Source: Apostichopus japonicus (lineage: Eukaryota > Echinodermata > Holothuroidea > Aspidochirotida > Stichopodidae). From it: DNA of 64,000 nt. The translations under genes were made by a program, and so were the position numbers. Location of the stretch: contig NC_092566.1 in the NCBI RefSeq assembly GCF_037975245.1, forward strand, positions 3,722,001 to 3,786,000, given 5' to 3'. The notes under the pieces were generated by a model that was given only the letters and a program-made list of their open reading frames with translations, was not told the origin of the DNA and made no database searches. Within the stretch, counting starts at the first letter, position 1; every line of letters begins with the position of its first letter. This document shows positions 24,701-33,800 of this stretch, piece by piece.

Positions 24701-25380
24701 TGTTTGTTTCTTTATAGTGTTCATGAGAGGAGGAACCATTGTGGTACATGCGGAATTGTTCATAATATTTCTTTGCAGGTAGTTTATTGGAGATTTCTAG
24801 AAATGAAGTGAGACCTGTAATATACTTTGCATTGACTTAACATTGTCATGATCATACAGTTAGTTTCTTTGTTTATGAGGACTGGGGTTGGGAGAGGATC
24901 AAGTTACTATATTTATTTGGTGCCCATTAATACCCTTGGGGAGGAGGGAAGGAACATGAAAATGCCACGGCTTTCACATGCTTGCTTTATATAGTCTTTG
25001 GTGCCATGGTCTCTTTGTACCGCCACACCAAAAATGGTCATCATTTTGAATCCCTCTCAGGTGAAGCCTATCCTAGCATCCTCCAAGACGCCAAGATTCC
25101 GCTCCTCTCTCGTCAGGTTTGCACCCAGAGTAACGTCTACGGTAGCAAGCTGACCCAGCAGATGATCTGTGCCGGAATGTTGGCAGGAGGGGTGGACACC
25201 TGTGATGGAGACAGCGGAGGCCCCCTCCAATGCAAGAATGCTTTAACCGGTACCTGGAAACTTTGGGGGATTACCTCCTGGGGTTTTGGTTGTGCACAGC
25301 CCAATGCCCCGGGTGTATATGCAAAAGTGACCGAGTATCTGCAGTGGATTGAGAGGAAGCGTTCCTCCGAAACCTGTTGA
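74..25380 (+). CDS. Mosaic secreted trypsin-like serine protease (F5/8C-LDLa-PAN-LDLa-SRCR-LDLa-SRCR-trypsin), 5' partial
   Basis: Fourteen exons join in one frame: 74-160, 489-719, 1961-2000, 2588-2667, 3657-3911, 4249-4365, 5880-6036, 7149-7330, 12992-13105, 15239-15386, 22463-22647, 23445-23631, 24282-24544 and 25061-25380 (stop TGA). They give 787 residues plus a partial first codon. All introns inside are GT-AG. The product should be an extracellular multi-domain protease zymogen with a chymotrypsin-fold catalytic domain at the C-terminus and recognition modules before it. Each module keeps its disulfide cysteines. The catalytic triad His, Asp and Ser is intact, with Asp at the S1 pocket, so cleavage after Lys/Arg is expected. 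Signal peptide or membrane anchor and any further N-terminal modules lie upstream of the window. The plan recalls enteropeptidase and neurotrypsin (LDLa, SRCR, trypsin) but the order differs from both, so no vertebrate symbol is given. Substrate is unknown; immunity, coagulation or matrix roles are possible inferences only. Confidence 0.88.
1961..2667 (+). CDS. Protease LDL-receptor class A repeat 1, split over two exons
   Basis: Exons 1961-2000 (only 40 nt) and 2588-2667 join to a six-cysteine LDLa module starting PCGPRQFMC and ending [10 protein letters not shown]. The acidic Asp/Glu set that binds calcium in this family is complete. The inner intron is phase 2 and both outer borders are phase 1. 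It is the only one of the three LDLa modules here with an internal intron. Confidence 0.85.
3170..3200. repeat. (GTT)n-like microsatellite
   Basis: A short run of GTT triplets with one GTC interruption lies in the intron before the PAN exon. No other feature was seen in that intron beyond T-rich tracts. Confidence 0.7.
3657..3911 (+). CDS. Protease PAN/apple domain exon
   Basis: A single 255-nt exon (1-1 phase) encodes about 85 residues with CAKIC, then CRSFEYN, then CGFYD. This matches the PAN_1 pattern of two N-terminal cysteines, a C-x-S-F-x-Y-N core and a later Cys. PAN domains mediate protein or carbohydrate contacts, as in plasminogen and plasma kallikrein. The acceptor follows TTTTTAATAG and the donor is GTAGGT. 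Confidence 0.8.
4249..4365 (+). CDS. Protease LDL-receptor class A repeat 2
   Basis: A 117-nt symmetrical 1-1 exon encodes a full LDLa module: [19 protein letters not shown], then [11 protein letters not shown], with six cysteines and the calcium-binding acidic residues in place. The acceptor is TTTCTTTCAG and the donor GTCAGT. Confidence 0.85.
4425..4835. repeat. Tandem array of about 69-70 bp units
   Basis: About six units read CCCATTTACC, then TAGCTGTGTGACATTA, then AAACCCC and a CTGCACCACA-type end. Two unit variants alternate (TGAGATTT with GTCATAAGG against GTATTTTA with GACATTACA), suggesting a higher-order dimer of about 140 bp. It sits in the intron between LDLa 2 and SRCR 1. Confidence 0.8.
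5670..5822. repeat. Tandem duplication of about 80 bp
   Basis: CCTGGTATTTTTCTTCTTAT, followed by a GTGATC(A/T)CACC block and CCCTTCTCCT, occurs twice. The second copy has a long C run. It is pyrimidine-rich intronic sequence upstream of SRCR 1. Confidence 0.75.
5880..7330 (+). CDS. Protease SRCR domain 1 (group A)
   Basis: Exons 5880-6036 and 7149-7330 encode a scavenger receptor cysteine-rich domain: [22 protein letters not shown], then [15 protein letters not shown] and GVQCY. Six cysteines and a domain split over two exons fit group A SRCR. The intron falls right after CRELGYI in phase 2, the same place as in SRCR 2, so the two domains probably arose by duplication. The outer borders are phase 1. 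Confidence 0.88.
8641..8712 (-). repeat. tRNA-derived SINE head
   Basis: Read on the minus strand, it has a box A-like stretch (TGGCGTAGTTAGTAGAG) and, about 35 bases on, a box B-like GGTTTCAATCC. The clover-leaf stems are degenerate and the copy lies in an intron, so a SINE remnant is more likely than a functional tRNA. Confidence 0.5.
12535..12592. repeat. 27-bp tandem duplication
   Basis: AACTATTTAAATAACAAATG followed by GTATA occurs twice in direct succession in the intron before LDLa 3. Confidence 0.8.
12992..13105 (+). CDS. Protease LDL-receptor class A repeat 3
   Basis: A 114-nt 1-1 exon encodes [16 protein letters not shown] and [11 protein letters not shown]: a complete LDLa with six cysteines and the acidic calcium site. 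It lies between the two SRCR domains and is isolated by introns of 5.7 and 2.1 kb. Confidence 0.85.
13400..13845. repeat. Minisatellite built on TTTAAGCATATCTAGCAG with a higher-order duplication
   Basis: About a dozen units share a core AGCATATCTAGCAGG (variants AGGCATGTCTAGCAGG) joined by T- and G-rich spacers of variable length. A block of roughly 118 bp from about 13470 is repeated almost identically from about 13585, so part of the array expanded as a multi-unit block. It lies in the intron after LDLa 3. The array is G/T-biased on the plus strand. Confidence 0.85.
14258..15170 (+). pseudogene. Broken Ty3/gypsy-like retrotransposon gag fragment
   Basis: TGGTGCCAG at 14265-14273, after an ACA end, looks like a primer-binding site next to an LTR. 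An ORF from 14299 begins like gypsy gag proteins (a proline-rich start followed by LEGN). The frame shifts near 14440, where VGDAGLE is readable in another frame. After an AT-rich insertion (about 14471-14865) gag-like sequence resumes ([18 protein letters not shown]) up to a stop near 15083, and a further frame reads [11 protein letters not shown]. No protease, reverse transcriptase or integrase follows. It is a dead fragment in a protease intron. Confidence 0.55.
14471..14865. repeat. AT-rich insertion with a 43-bp inverted repeat, interrupting the gag fragment
   Basis: TATAT/ATATT microsatellites flank an inverted repeat: 14558-14600 (containing GGCCTGACGTTTCGATCC) and its near-perfect complement at 14699-14742 with one mismatch. 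It separates two parts of the gag-like sequence, so it most likely inserted after the retrotransposon. I could not find a clear target duplication. Confidence 0.6.
15239..22647 (+). CDS. Protease SRCR domain 2 (group A), split by a 7 kb intron containing a GPCR gene
   Basis: Exon 15239-15386 encodes [15 protein letters not shown] and VVCKQLGYV. Exon 22463-22647 encodes [16 protein letters not shown] and VGILCGT. Together they make a six-cysteine group A SRCR. The donor GTGAGT follows TATGT and the acceptor is TACTTTCAG. The intron (15387-22462) contains the antisense GPCR gene at 19673-20779. Confidence 0.85.
15985..16375. repeat. Degenerate tandem repeat of about 160 bp, 2.3 copies
   Basis: GAGATTTTxCCxGGATG, then TCAAACTTxxCTAACAAxGA, then GGATTxxxTTGG recur at about 15990, 16147 and 16317. 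The copies have diverged considerably. The array lies in the SRCR 2 intron. Confidence 0.6.
17228..17460. repeat. Two (TA)n-rich microsatellite tracts
   Basis: TATATATA tracts at 17228-17262 and 17386-17460, with scattered TATG units, lie within the SRCR 2 intron. Confidence 0.85.
18105..18480. repeat. Direct repeat pair of about 110 bp
   Basis: GATACCTAGCTGTTAA and, further on, GCTATAATTGCTAGAAG plus TTTTCAAAAAGTACTTT occur at 18105-18195 and again at 18385-18480. The second copy carries a short insertion. Confidence 0.75.
19673..20779 (-). CDS. Orphan rhodopsin-type (class A) GPCR, single exon, nested antisense in the protease intron
   Basis: This uninterrupted 368-residue ORF has seven hydrophobic segments. 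TM1 holds GN (Asn29), TM2 AVTD (Asp56), TM3 starts at Cys82 and ends DRY (106-108), TM4 has Trp134, Cys160 in loop 2 pairs with Cys82, TM6 has SLP (Pro304), and TM7 ends KPFIY (344-348). A basic segment and helix-8-like tail follow. Loop 3 is long (about 90 residues, 197-286) and rich in Lys, Glu and Asp. Oddities: the TM7 Asn of NPxxY is Lys, TM6 lacks CWxP, and TM5 lacks its usual Pro. Start is the first Met; Met7 is an alternative. Intronless, divergent receptors of this kind are common in echinoderm lineage-specific expansions (family knowledge). The ligand cannot be told from sequence. Third positions are more GC-rich than the flanks, which supports real coding. Confidence 0.88.
   Translation of the reverse strand: MDLKLRMEVYQWMMIIYFAILFLVGCVGNLMLLAIFWKSRNYSSVIVFIKALAVTDFYVCFTKPVGIIYWLLLGEELDETFCKIFQFTVGTGYVLTFCMIFLVALDRYLAIYHTETSLCSVTVSHANILVILVWLCCHAGTVIKILFGQYLQEHDGKVFCAEDTMDGVYVSYSFMAFIFVLCCIVVLWINFQIIQAVKRQSKTTPNILQLNKPVQDATSSVEALTEKDRNQGDKQETMIVELDNADDVHAEKLKEQKKPSNEAVKKTRPPNVSKPKRAKRSKVITSLTKMLAVVTLVYVATSLPTIIIFFVPLKSELDIVTNFPFFYGLYLLLKYLFFIVSIVKPFIYYAVSRTFREQVRDFVKQLGM
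20780..22462. other. Intron segment upstream of the GPCR gene
   Basis: This 1.7 kb includes the GPCR 5' flank (minus strand) and the rest of the SRCR 2 intron. It is AT-rich with polypyrimidine tracts. I saw no TATA box placed convincingly for the GPCR, no domain-bearing ORF and no clear repeat. Confidence 0.45.
23445..25380 (+). CDS. Protease catalytic domain (peptidase S1, trypsin-like)
   Basis: Three exons, 23445-23631, 24282-24544 and 25061-25380, carry the activation site VKIVGG (cleavage after Lys), SWPWQVQL, His in LSAAHC, Asp in NNDIILIRL and Ser in GDSGGP. The residue six before the Ser is Asp (the position-189 equivalent), with SWGFGC and PGVY completing the pocket, so trypsin-like specificity is expected. 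A Cys in VGTCGV before the cleavage site and one in SPICLPE fit the usual disulfide that keeps the cleaved N-terminal chain attached. The final exon starts after TCCCTCTCAG. Confidence 0.92.
23905..23982 (-). repeat. tRNA-derived SINE head
   Basis: On the minus strand, GGGTGGGTAGCTCAGTTAGT is followed by AGAG, an anticodon-arm-like region and a degenerate box B (GGTCACAAATCC). Stems are imperfect and the copy lies in an intron of the trypsin domain, so it is taken as a SINE remnant. Confidence 0.55.
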
Positions 25381-26280
25381 GTTTCCTAAGGAACTCTCCG
25401 AAAGATTTATTCCGTCAAAATATCTTGCCGAAAATTTCAAGCATGCATGCATGGGGGGTAGCAGCAGAAAGTTTTGTATTCCTGGTGTGTGTTCATCTTC
25501 TTCCTTGTTTTATTTCCAGCTTTGGGAGGAAAAGTTTAAATTTTTATTGGATGCAAAGTCACGATTGTTGACGTGGAATGTAAATACTGATAGCTTTTAA
25601 AGACTTTGAAGAGTCCAAAAAGTAGTAGTGTTTTTTTTTTAAATATACTTCTTGTATTTCTATGCTCAATCTGCATGAGACATGTTACCGTTTCTGCAGG
25701 TGACATTTATGCCAAAAAAAAACAAAATTATTGCTGCTGTATTTGAAAAGGTAGAAGATCAAGTTAACACTAACCTATAGAATTGGAAATAAGAAGAGTT
25801 CAATTTACATAAGCCAGCTGGAATAGATCAAAGCCTAGTGTCCACACCTCATCATCAGTATCACAACCATGAAATACCAGTTTTAAGGGATCAAATTTGT
25901 TGCACTAATCTTGGTTATACTGCAGCAACCCAAGGGAGTTTCGTCAGATGAAAATTATTTTAATCCTTTGGAATTCTTCTTAATTTTTGACCTGGTAATA
26001 CTTAATCACTACTTGATCACTAAATTACGAATTTTTGTTTGAATGGTGCATTTACCTCTTGACACTCAGGTTGCAAGAGCTTGAATGGTAAGAAGTTGAA
26101 TTATCAAGAATTATTACAGAATGATTTTCTGAATCATAGTGCTGCATGAACAGTATAAATGCCTTAGAAGGTAAGAAAGCATGATTTATGGTTGGTTTGA
26201 GAAGTTAAGCAGAAGTTTCTAAATTGCAAATTTTATACGCTTTTGAATACAATCAGAAATAAATCGAAGAATTGGGAAAT
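25381..26280 (+). other. 3' untranslated region of the protease, with AATAAA at 26258-26263
   Basis: About 880 bases follow the stop codon without another plus-strand coding feature. The first clear AATAAA after the stop is at 26258-26263. The transcript end is inferred. Confidence 0.5.
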
Positions 26281-26358
26281 ATGATGTATTCAGCTTCTCA
26301 CTAATTTAATACAAAAAAATTGTGAAAGAACAAACCTGATTGGATTACCAGCTGGCAC

Positions 26359-26364
26359 TTTATT
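26359..26364 (-). terminator. Poly(A) signal of UBXN8 (AATAAA on the minus strand)
   Basis: TTTATT on the plus strand is AATAAA on the minus strand, 480 bases after the UBXN8 stop codon. It faces the protease signal at 26258-26263, so the two 3' ends probably stop about 50-100 bases apart without overlap. Confidence 0.45.
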
Positions 26365-26843
26365 AATTTTAAGAGTGGACTATAGCAATTAACAATTCCT
26401 TTATCTTTCTACCCAACGACCAATAACAGTTTAATACAAATATAAAAAAACAAAATATAGAACTTTTTAGTACTGTCTTCATGATGACTGTAATCAAAAC
26501 AAATTAATTGGTTAATTGGTTCAAGGATACATCGTTTAAAATTTCTTTAAATAGTATATATATATATCAAATCTTAGCAAAATAACACACTCCATTCAAT
26601 TATCATGTAAGGCGATGACATCGGGAATACTAATGACATAACACATAACGAAACTATCATCTTATGATTTTGAGAGTGAAACCCTACGACTAGCACTTTC
26701 TTAACCCGGGGACACCGAATTCCAGAGGTTTGAACCCTGTAGGCACAAGTAAGTTCAGTGATAAAGAGAATAGTAAGGTCCTTGTATCAATAGTTAAAAG
26801 GGTTTTTCTATGACCCGCTCCACGCTCTCACTTGGGTTAGTTA

Positions 26844-27892
26844 TCACCTCACATCCTCCCTCTCCTCGGCCAATACGACTATATCATGAGTCATTCCTGC
26901 TTCCTTCAGAGATTGTTCAGTAACCTTGGACAGGTCCTGTCTCGGGTAGGTGGTATACAGGGTGTACAGTTTAGGATGGTAGCCTTGTTTGGTCATCCAG
27001 TCTAGTAATACCTGAAAGTAATGAATAGATTTAGGTCACAGTAATGGAACAAGCACTCAAGGTTTTAATTGGATCTAGATAAATGACTAGAGAGAGAGAC
27101 TTAAAGCCTTGTACTATTTGACCAAGAAAAAAGTACCATGTGAACAACAGTAGGAATCTGAGGGGCTGCTCTGCAAGGATAATCCATATTTCCCTGCTCG
27201 CACCTACAGAAACTTTTTGACACGGTGCCCAAGGAAATGAAATTCAGGTTGTACAGTTTCGTTTTTACCAACCAAAAAACATCTGCACTTCAACAACGAG
27301 AACAACAAAAATTTGTGAAAACCTTCATACAGTTTTGATATCTTTACAGACCAACATAGCCTATGTGTACAACATCAGACAGACGAGAGACTGGAATACT
27401 TCATATATGAGGATCAGGGTAGAAGAGACACTTTTCATTAATTTGTTAATTGCCAGCTACAGGCACCTTACAGACCAGTAGAAACTTATGCTCATAGAAC
27501 AGTATATTAGTTACTTCAACTTTAAATGTATGTAATGAAGCTCTGGAAATGTTGGAAATAAACCAATCATCTGTATTAACTTTAACTTATTCTGGAGATG
27601 TGGCCAACTCTGATCATTGGTTTAACCAAGAATTTGGTTGAGGATTTAGGGGAGCTTGGGAAGGAAGTGGTCTCCATCATGAAGCTTCATCTTATCTCCC
27701 CTCCCCCCCCCCCCATTTTCACCTATTTTTTACAGACATTATACACTTAGACATAAGTGTCTACACTCGTTCAAATTGGATTTTAAAATGAATGCTGTCA
27801 GTTTCAAGACTAAACATTACCTGTACTTTTTCTGTTTTGAGAAAACGCCTCTTTTTAACGTCACTCAGGCCTCTCAATGCAATGGTCACACT
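26844..27892 (-). CDS. UBXN8: UBXN8 last two exons: UBX domain
   Basis: Exon 27892-27821 (24 codons) encodes SVTIALRGLSDVKKRRFLK and the next residues. Exon 27011-26844 encodes VLLDWMTKQGYHPKLY and ends EEREDVR before TGA. In UBX domains the loop between strands 3 and 4 carries Phe-Pro-Arg, which enters p97; here it is Tyr-Pro-Arg, a conservative change. The exons join in phase 0. Confidence 0.9.
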
Positions 27893-30800
27893 CTGAAGAG
27901 AGAAGAAAACAATGATTATATGGAACGACAGGTGAACAGCATGACAAACATGGATGTAGGGAGGGAGGGGAGGGATGGGGGCATGACATAACCAATGAGA
28001 AAAGATAGTAGGCTAGCTCTAAAGCTTCAATAGTAAAGTCTGAGAAAGGGCCAGCATAGGGTAGCAAATGGGAACTTGGGGCACCACAGATACGAGAAGT
28101 ACCACAGCAATGAGTCACTGCAAAAATGTCTGTTTGCAACAAAAGTTTTACAATATCACATAGCAAAACGACACACTAAACAAATAGGGGCAGTTTTTGC
28201 TATAAAAGATACCCTCATTGTTACTAAATTGTTCAACAGTGCAAGAGAGAGTCTACAATATTTAAGAAAGGGAATTATCTACAAATAGTTTCCAGGAACC
28301 TGTGGAGGAGTTTGAAGTAATAAATGTGCTGGTACGTGGGTACACACATCTTGTGCAAATTGCTAACAGATAGTAAAATCTCAGTTAAGTGCTCTACAGT
28401 TTAGAGTTCAAACAAAACAAGATCTAAGGTTTGCAGGTTCGGCCAGATCATTACGTAGTGTCCTTGGGCGCCGTTTAGCTGCTGCAAACTGGAGGGATTG
28501 TCTATGTTTGACAGGTTATTGTTAATCAGGGTAACATTGTGATGCACCTTGAGCGTTGATATCTGTGGATATAACTGCGCTTTATAAAACCTCAATAACA
28601 TAATCATTAATTATTATGTTACTGACTGGTGCATGAGACGAAACAGTTCCTATGATACTGAGCACTCTACTGCTGATGAATATGCTGTAGTGATAGGCAC
28701 TGGTGGACCCAAGAACTGGGAGAGACTGACTACAAATGACTACCTTCTCCAAACTACACTTTTATGTTGGTTCAACATATGACAAGACAACTTATCACAT
28801 GGAAAACACCAAACCATCTTCTTCAATCACAAAGAATATTTTTCATAGTCGTAGTGGTCTCTACTTCTATTTTGTTTTCTAATACAACACCCTCTGGTCA
28901 AAGCTACGAAAAATTTCTGAAAAATTCCAGTCTATACGGTTATATCTTTATTTTCTCAGTATTGAGAATGGAATCAACCTAACTTTCCCAGGAAATGAAA
29001 TCAAAAGGATTACGAGTTTTACATGGAGCTGTTTGCTTGTTCAAACTTGTTATTGACAGTGAAACTAAGAAGTGACATCTACTTGGCTAGGCTGCCACCC
29101 TATCTCCCCCAACCCCCCCCCATCCCCATTCCACCTCCACTGTCCCATAAGATGTAGACCTCTTTTTTACAGACAGGATTAGTACACAGGTTACATAAGG
29201 AATTACAACAACAAAATCTTTTTCTTTATAACTACACACAAGTTTAAGCAGGTCCCAGAAGTTGAAGACACTTTCAATAAACTTTATATGGAACAATTGT
29301 TATCTAACCTCCCACTGTATGGTTAATACTAGAGCACCAATGGTGCAGAAGCTCATACCTTTTCGAGCTGAAAAATGTAGGGCCCACAAAACCAATTTTG
29401 GGCCCATGAGGGATACCCCCCCCCTCCGTTAGCAGAATCCTGGCCACACCACTGGCTATAATTCCTATTTTCCCCCTTTAAATCCTATTTTACCCACTCT
29501 CTCAAACAATACCATGCACTGACCTACCCTATTAAACTTTCTCCCCTCTACCTTAGCAGACATAACTTCACAAGCACTCCCTACAAGACATAACTTCACA
29601 AGCTGCCTACATACCTCAGGCTCAAAGACTTCTAAGAATCGGCAAGTGCTGATTGGCTATAGGGCTCTCATGCTTACAGTTCAACAGTTAATAACAACTC
29701 CCAGTCCTGCTTTAATTCCACTAACAGCCTCTGCAGAGCTTAACCACAAATGTAAACAAACACTGCAGACACTGGGAGACAAATTAAAGGAGCTTTGGCA
29801 AAAAGTGAAGACTCAGATTTTTTTAAACAATGGGGATTAATTGTAATTAATTAACTTTTGACCAAAATTTTTTAGGCATCACCTTATACACAATCCAACA
29901 ATCATCAGTTCAACTTTGAATATGATCCATCAAAATCTTGAGGAGATTGAGATATTTGAAAATATTACAAAGAATGACCCCCGATGACCCCCTAAATGAC
30001 ATTTAACCTCAATTTTCTGAACACCCCTCGTAACTCTCATCCCGAGGAACATTGTGACCAAGTTTCATTATAATTGGCCATACACTGTACGAACAGGAGC
30101 AATTTGAAAATATAGGGCCGCGGCCCGGGCCACAAAAGACCCCTAGTTGATCTTTGATCTCAAATTCATGAACACCCTGAAGGTAGAACTACCATAGTAC
30201 TATCGTGACAAACCCTCAACATTGTACCATGGAATCTGTAGGAGAAGAAGCATTTTGCGTATTTCCACAAAATGGCCCATTACGGCCCACAGGTGACCTT
30301 TGACCCCAAATTTTGGACCATCTCTGATGGCCCTATACCCATTGGTCCTTGTGTCCAAGTTTCATGAAATTCCATCAAACACTGTGCGAGTGGGAGCGGT
30401 TTTACCAATTGTTGACGGATAGAGTGATAGACGCCGCACTGTAACAATAGCTCACACCAGCATGCTGGTATGAGCTAATAAAACCAAGAGAATACCACCA
30501 AGTCCTTACAAATTTAGCGGTCTTCTTTATCAACTTTGTCCGAATGTTGATAAAACTGTTCCATAAGACAATTCATACATTGTTTCACAATTCAGAAAGA
30601 CTTCATATGGAAATTAAAACAGTTAGTGACCGGCAACCCCCCGCCCCCCCAACACAACATAAGTTGGTAATGTCTCACCTCATGGCTACCTTCTGGAGGC
30701 TCCTCGGGAAGTGTAATAATCTAAGAAAATTAAATAGAAAGATGAAACAGGATTAATTTTCTGGTTATTAATTAAAGACATGGACATACCACCACTACCT

Positions 30801-33800
30801 TCACTTGATGTAAAGGCTGTTAATATGCAGTGAGAGCAGTTACTAGTATGCAGGTTGTAATGGACAATTTGTCTATCTGTCTGAACAAACTCTGATAACA
30901 GTACCCAAGCTAGAACATCAGAATTGTAGTAGTTCAATTGACCCTTTGTGAGAGAATCTACAAATGCTCACTGTGAACATGAACCAACAGACTGATAGTC
31001 TTGTACCAATAATAACAGTCCTGTAGCAACATTGCTGGAGAAAGCTCTGCATGTCATTCCATTTCAACTGATGGAAGGAAGGATAAACCACATCGTGGCA
31101 TAATCTCTGTTGCAAAATTGACCGAAAAAGAGCAGGGTAGGTTTTTCTCTGGTTATTTGTTCATCTGACAACCAGGCCTTCAATTTTGGTTGTCCAAACA
31201 GCAAATTTGGTTGTCCCCAAAAATGTAGCAGAGTAACAATGACCAATGTGTTCACTATGGGAGAGATGTGAAGGTTGGTGAAAAGAACACCAGCTTCGAG
31301 GGTGGTTGCAATTTATTATTTTACCTATTTGGGGTTAGGCCCAATTTAGTTATGATGCAATTTGAATTTGATGTAAACAACAAATGGTCCATCAGACAAC
31401 CTTCACAGCAGATTATAATTGTCTGAACATAAAGTTGGTCGTCTCGGACTACCGGACCATCTTTCAAGATTAGCACTGGATTGGATGTCTACCACTGGCA
31501 AATTAAGCGGCAACCAGCCTAGCAGACTAACTAGCTTGGAACAAGTGCCTGGATCTGGTCATTCTTTGAACAGTACTGACCATCAGAGTTTTTTTAGTGT
31601 TATTTCACTTCCAATAGCAACCCTCCTTCCTCTTCAAATTCCAGTATGGTGAATTTGGTGGGTCTTTTGGTTTTCATTAATTGAATTTCCATTTTAATGA
31701 TTTCTTTACCTTTATAGGCTGAGGTTTTGCCTCTGGAGTTGTCACTTTCTTCCTTGAATTCTCGGGTATTTTTCTGATATTTGCTGCGTCTCGGCTTGTT
31801 CCTTCAGCTCTCTTTCTCAGACCTTTCCTGGTATTATTGTCACCATCGTCCTCGGTATTCTGAGAAAAGCAAAAGGCAGTATATAGGTTAGCAAATAAGT
31901 GGCCTTGGGAATTGATTTGTAATACAGAAAGCAGTACTAGAATTCAGGAAATGTGTGGTCAGTCAGTTTAACCTCAGTAATCCGATTTATAGCTATCACA
32001 AAGAGACTCAGAAGGTCAGGTCTGGTAGAAGAGTTCTATATATTGAAATAGTTTGCAAACAATAGGCAGGACATACATATTATTTCCTGTCATTATATTC
32101 ATCCTATTATTATCATCCTCAGAAATCCTGAGAAAAGCGAAAATGAAAGCTACAAATTATTGCTTAGGGTTGCTAATTATTTGCCATAAGGAAGGATAAC
32201 AGGATTTAGTTAAAGGCCCGCATTGAAGACTGCCCCATCTGAAAAAGTTAACTTTCTGTTGCTTGCAAGTGACGTTTTGTTCGCGTCGCTACAAAATGCA
32301 GACAATAATGAAATGTGATACCTTGTTATCTTTAGCTGGACCTGAGATGTCCATCGCTGTATCGTTTATACACTGTGCTGTGGGTATTGACCGCAGCTGT
32401 TTTGTACTGACTGTACACTAGCAAGCTGTGTGTGTATTTTCTGGGATCGATGGTGGTGTGTAACACTTCTGTTACACCTCATTCGAAACTAGGTCAGATT
32501 ACCAGCATTTAGACATTTCTTTGTGCGCGAATCTTCACACCCTTTAATGTGGACAAACCTAAACATGTCCTTTGAAACCCATACTCAAATCTTCAAAATC
32601 TACATGATAAGTACAGGCAGCCACAAAATCATGCCATCCACACATATCTTGCCACGAATTGTATATTGACATAGTAAACAGTTACCATTTCTTCAAGAGC
32701 ATGTTAACTAAATCTTTTAAGTGAGAAAAGAGGTGTTTTACTGCTTTTTTATTGGTCACCTGAAGTATAAAATCTACATTGAAGTTGACAAGTATATCAA
32801 TCAATGAGAGAAACAAATTTACCCAATAATAGTATTATGTTTGATGAAACACAACAGCCAATCAACTACCATAATAATCTTGGATATACTGAAATATCAG
32901 GATGAAACACAACAGCCTATCAACTACCATAACTGTATACCAGGTGGGTGGGTGCCTGTTAACTGACAGTGCTAAAAAGTGTATGGTTCAATAGCTCATT
33001 TGTAAGTTCCAATAAGGACAAATTAAAAGGTCAAAGTGGCTGTTTAAATATCTTCAAGACTAAGATATGAGTATGACCTTATGTCGTATCTCACCAGATT
33101 ATTCAGTGATTTCATTTGTTCCAATTTGAGCAGTTTCTTTTCATGTTCATGTTATCCACTATTAATTAGCCTAAAACTCCAAGGCAATGATTTACTACAG
33201 AATTAATACAAAATTGTTTTTTTCTTCAAAACCGTCATGATCGAATACATTAATGAAGATTTAAAACAACATTTTTTCACTTGAAGTAATGTTTCATTAC
33301 AATTGGTTAATGAATCCCATATTGACAATGTGGTCTTCTCTTTCCAATATTCACAAAGTAAATGTCAATTTTGAAATACAATTAGGTTACTTTAGTCTAC
33401 CCAAATTTCAACTGAAACCTCAACGTTGACAAATGAAGGCGATGACAAAATCATGGTATATCTGTAGTACATAGTAACATTGTATCTAAGAGTACCCAAA
33501 TGGTTGTGTGTCTTATTAAAGGTCCATAGAACTCTCAGTGTTAACACTTAAGGGGGTACCTCGGATCTGGAGTGGAGATTACATGCATGACTGGAACAAA
33601 TTGTACAAATTTATGGATAACCATCCAACACAAATCTGTCTGTGATACACAAATCTGTCTGCACAGGGATCCCTGGAATGCTATTCATACCATGGCTTGA
33701 ATTAAAGGGTGGGAAGACTCCTGCACAAAGAAACATCTCATGCCAGTAATCTGACCTAGTTTCGAATGAGGTGTAACAGAAGTGATAGACACCACCATCG

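Noticed and set aside
24982-25060. In-frame upstream extension of the last trypsin exon
   Set aside because: The acceptor TCCCTCTCAG at 25060 joins in phase to the conserved GWGNTG from the previous exon; the extension has no trypsin similarity.
28401-28607. Minus-strand 68-codon ORF
   Set aside because: It lies in a dispersed repeat with the TTATAAAGCGC-type end and resembles no protein.
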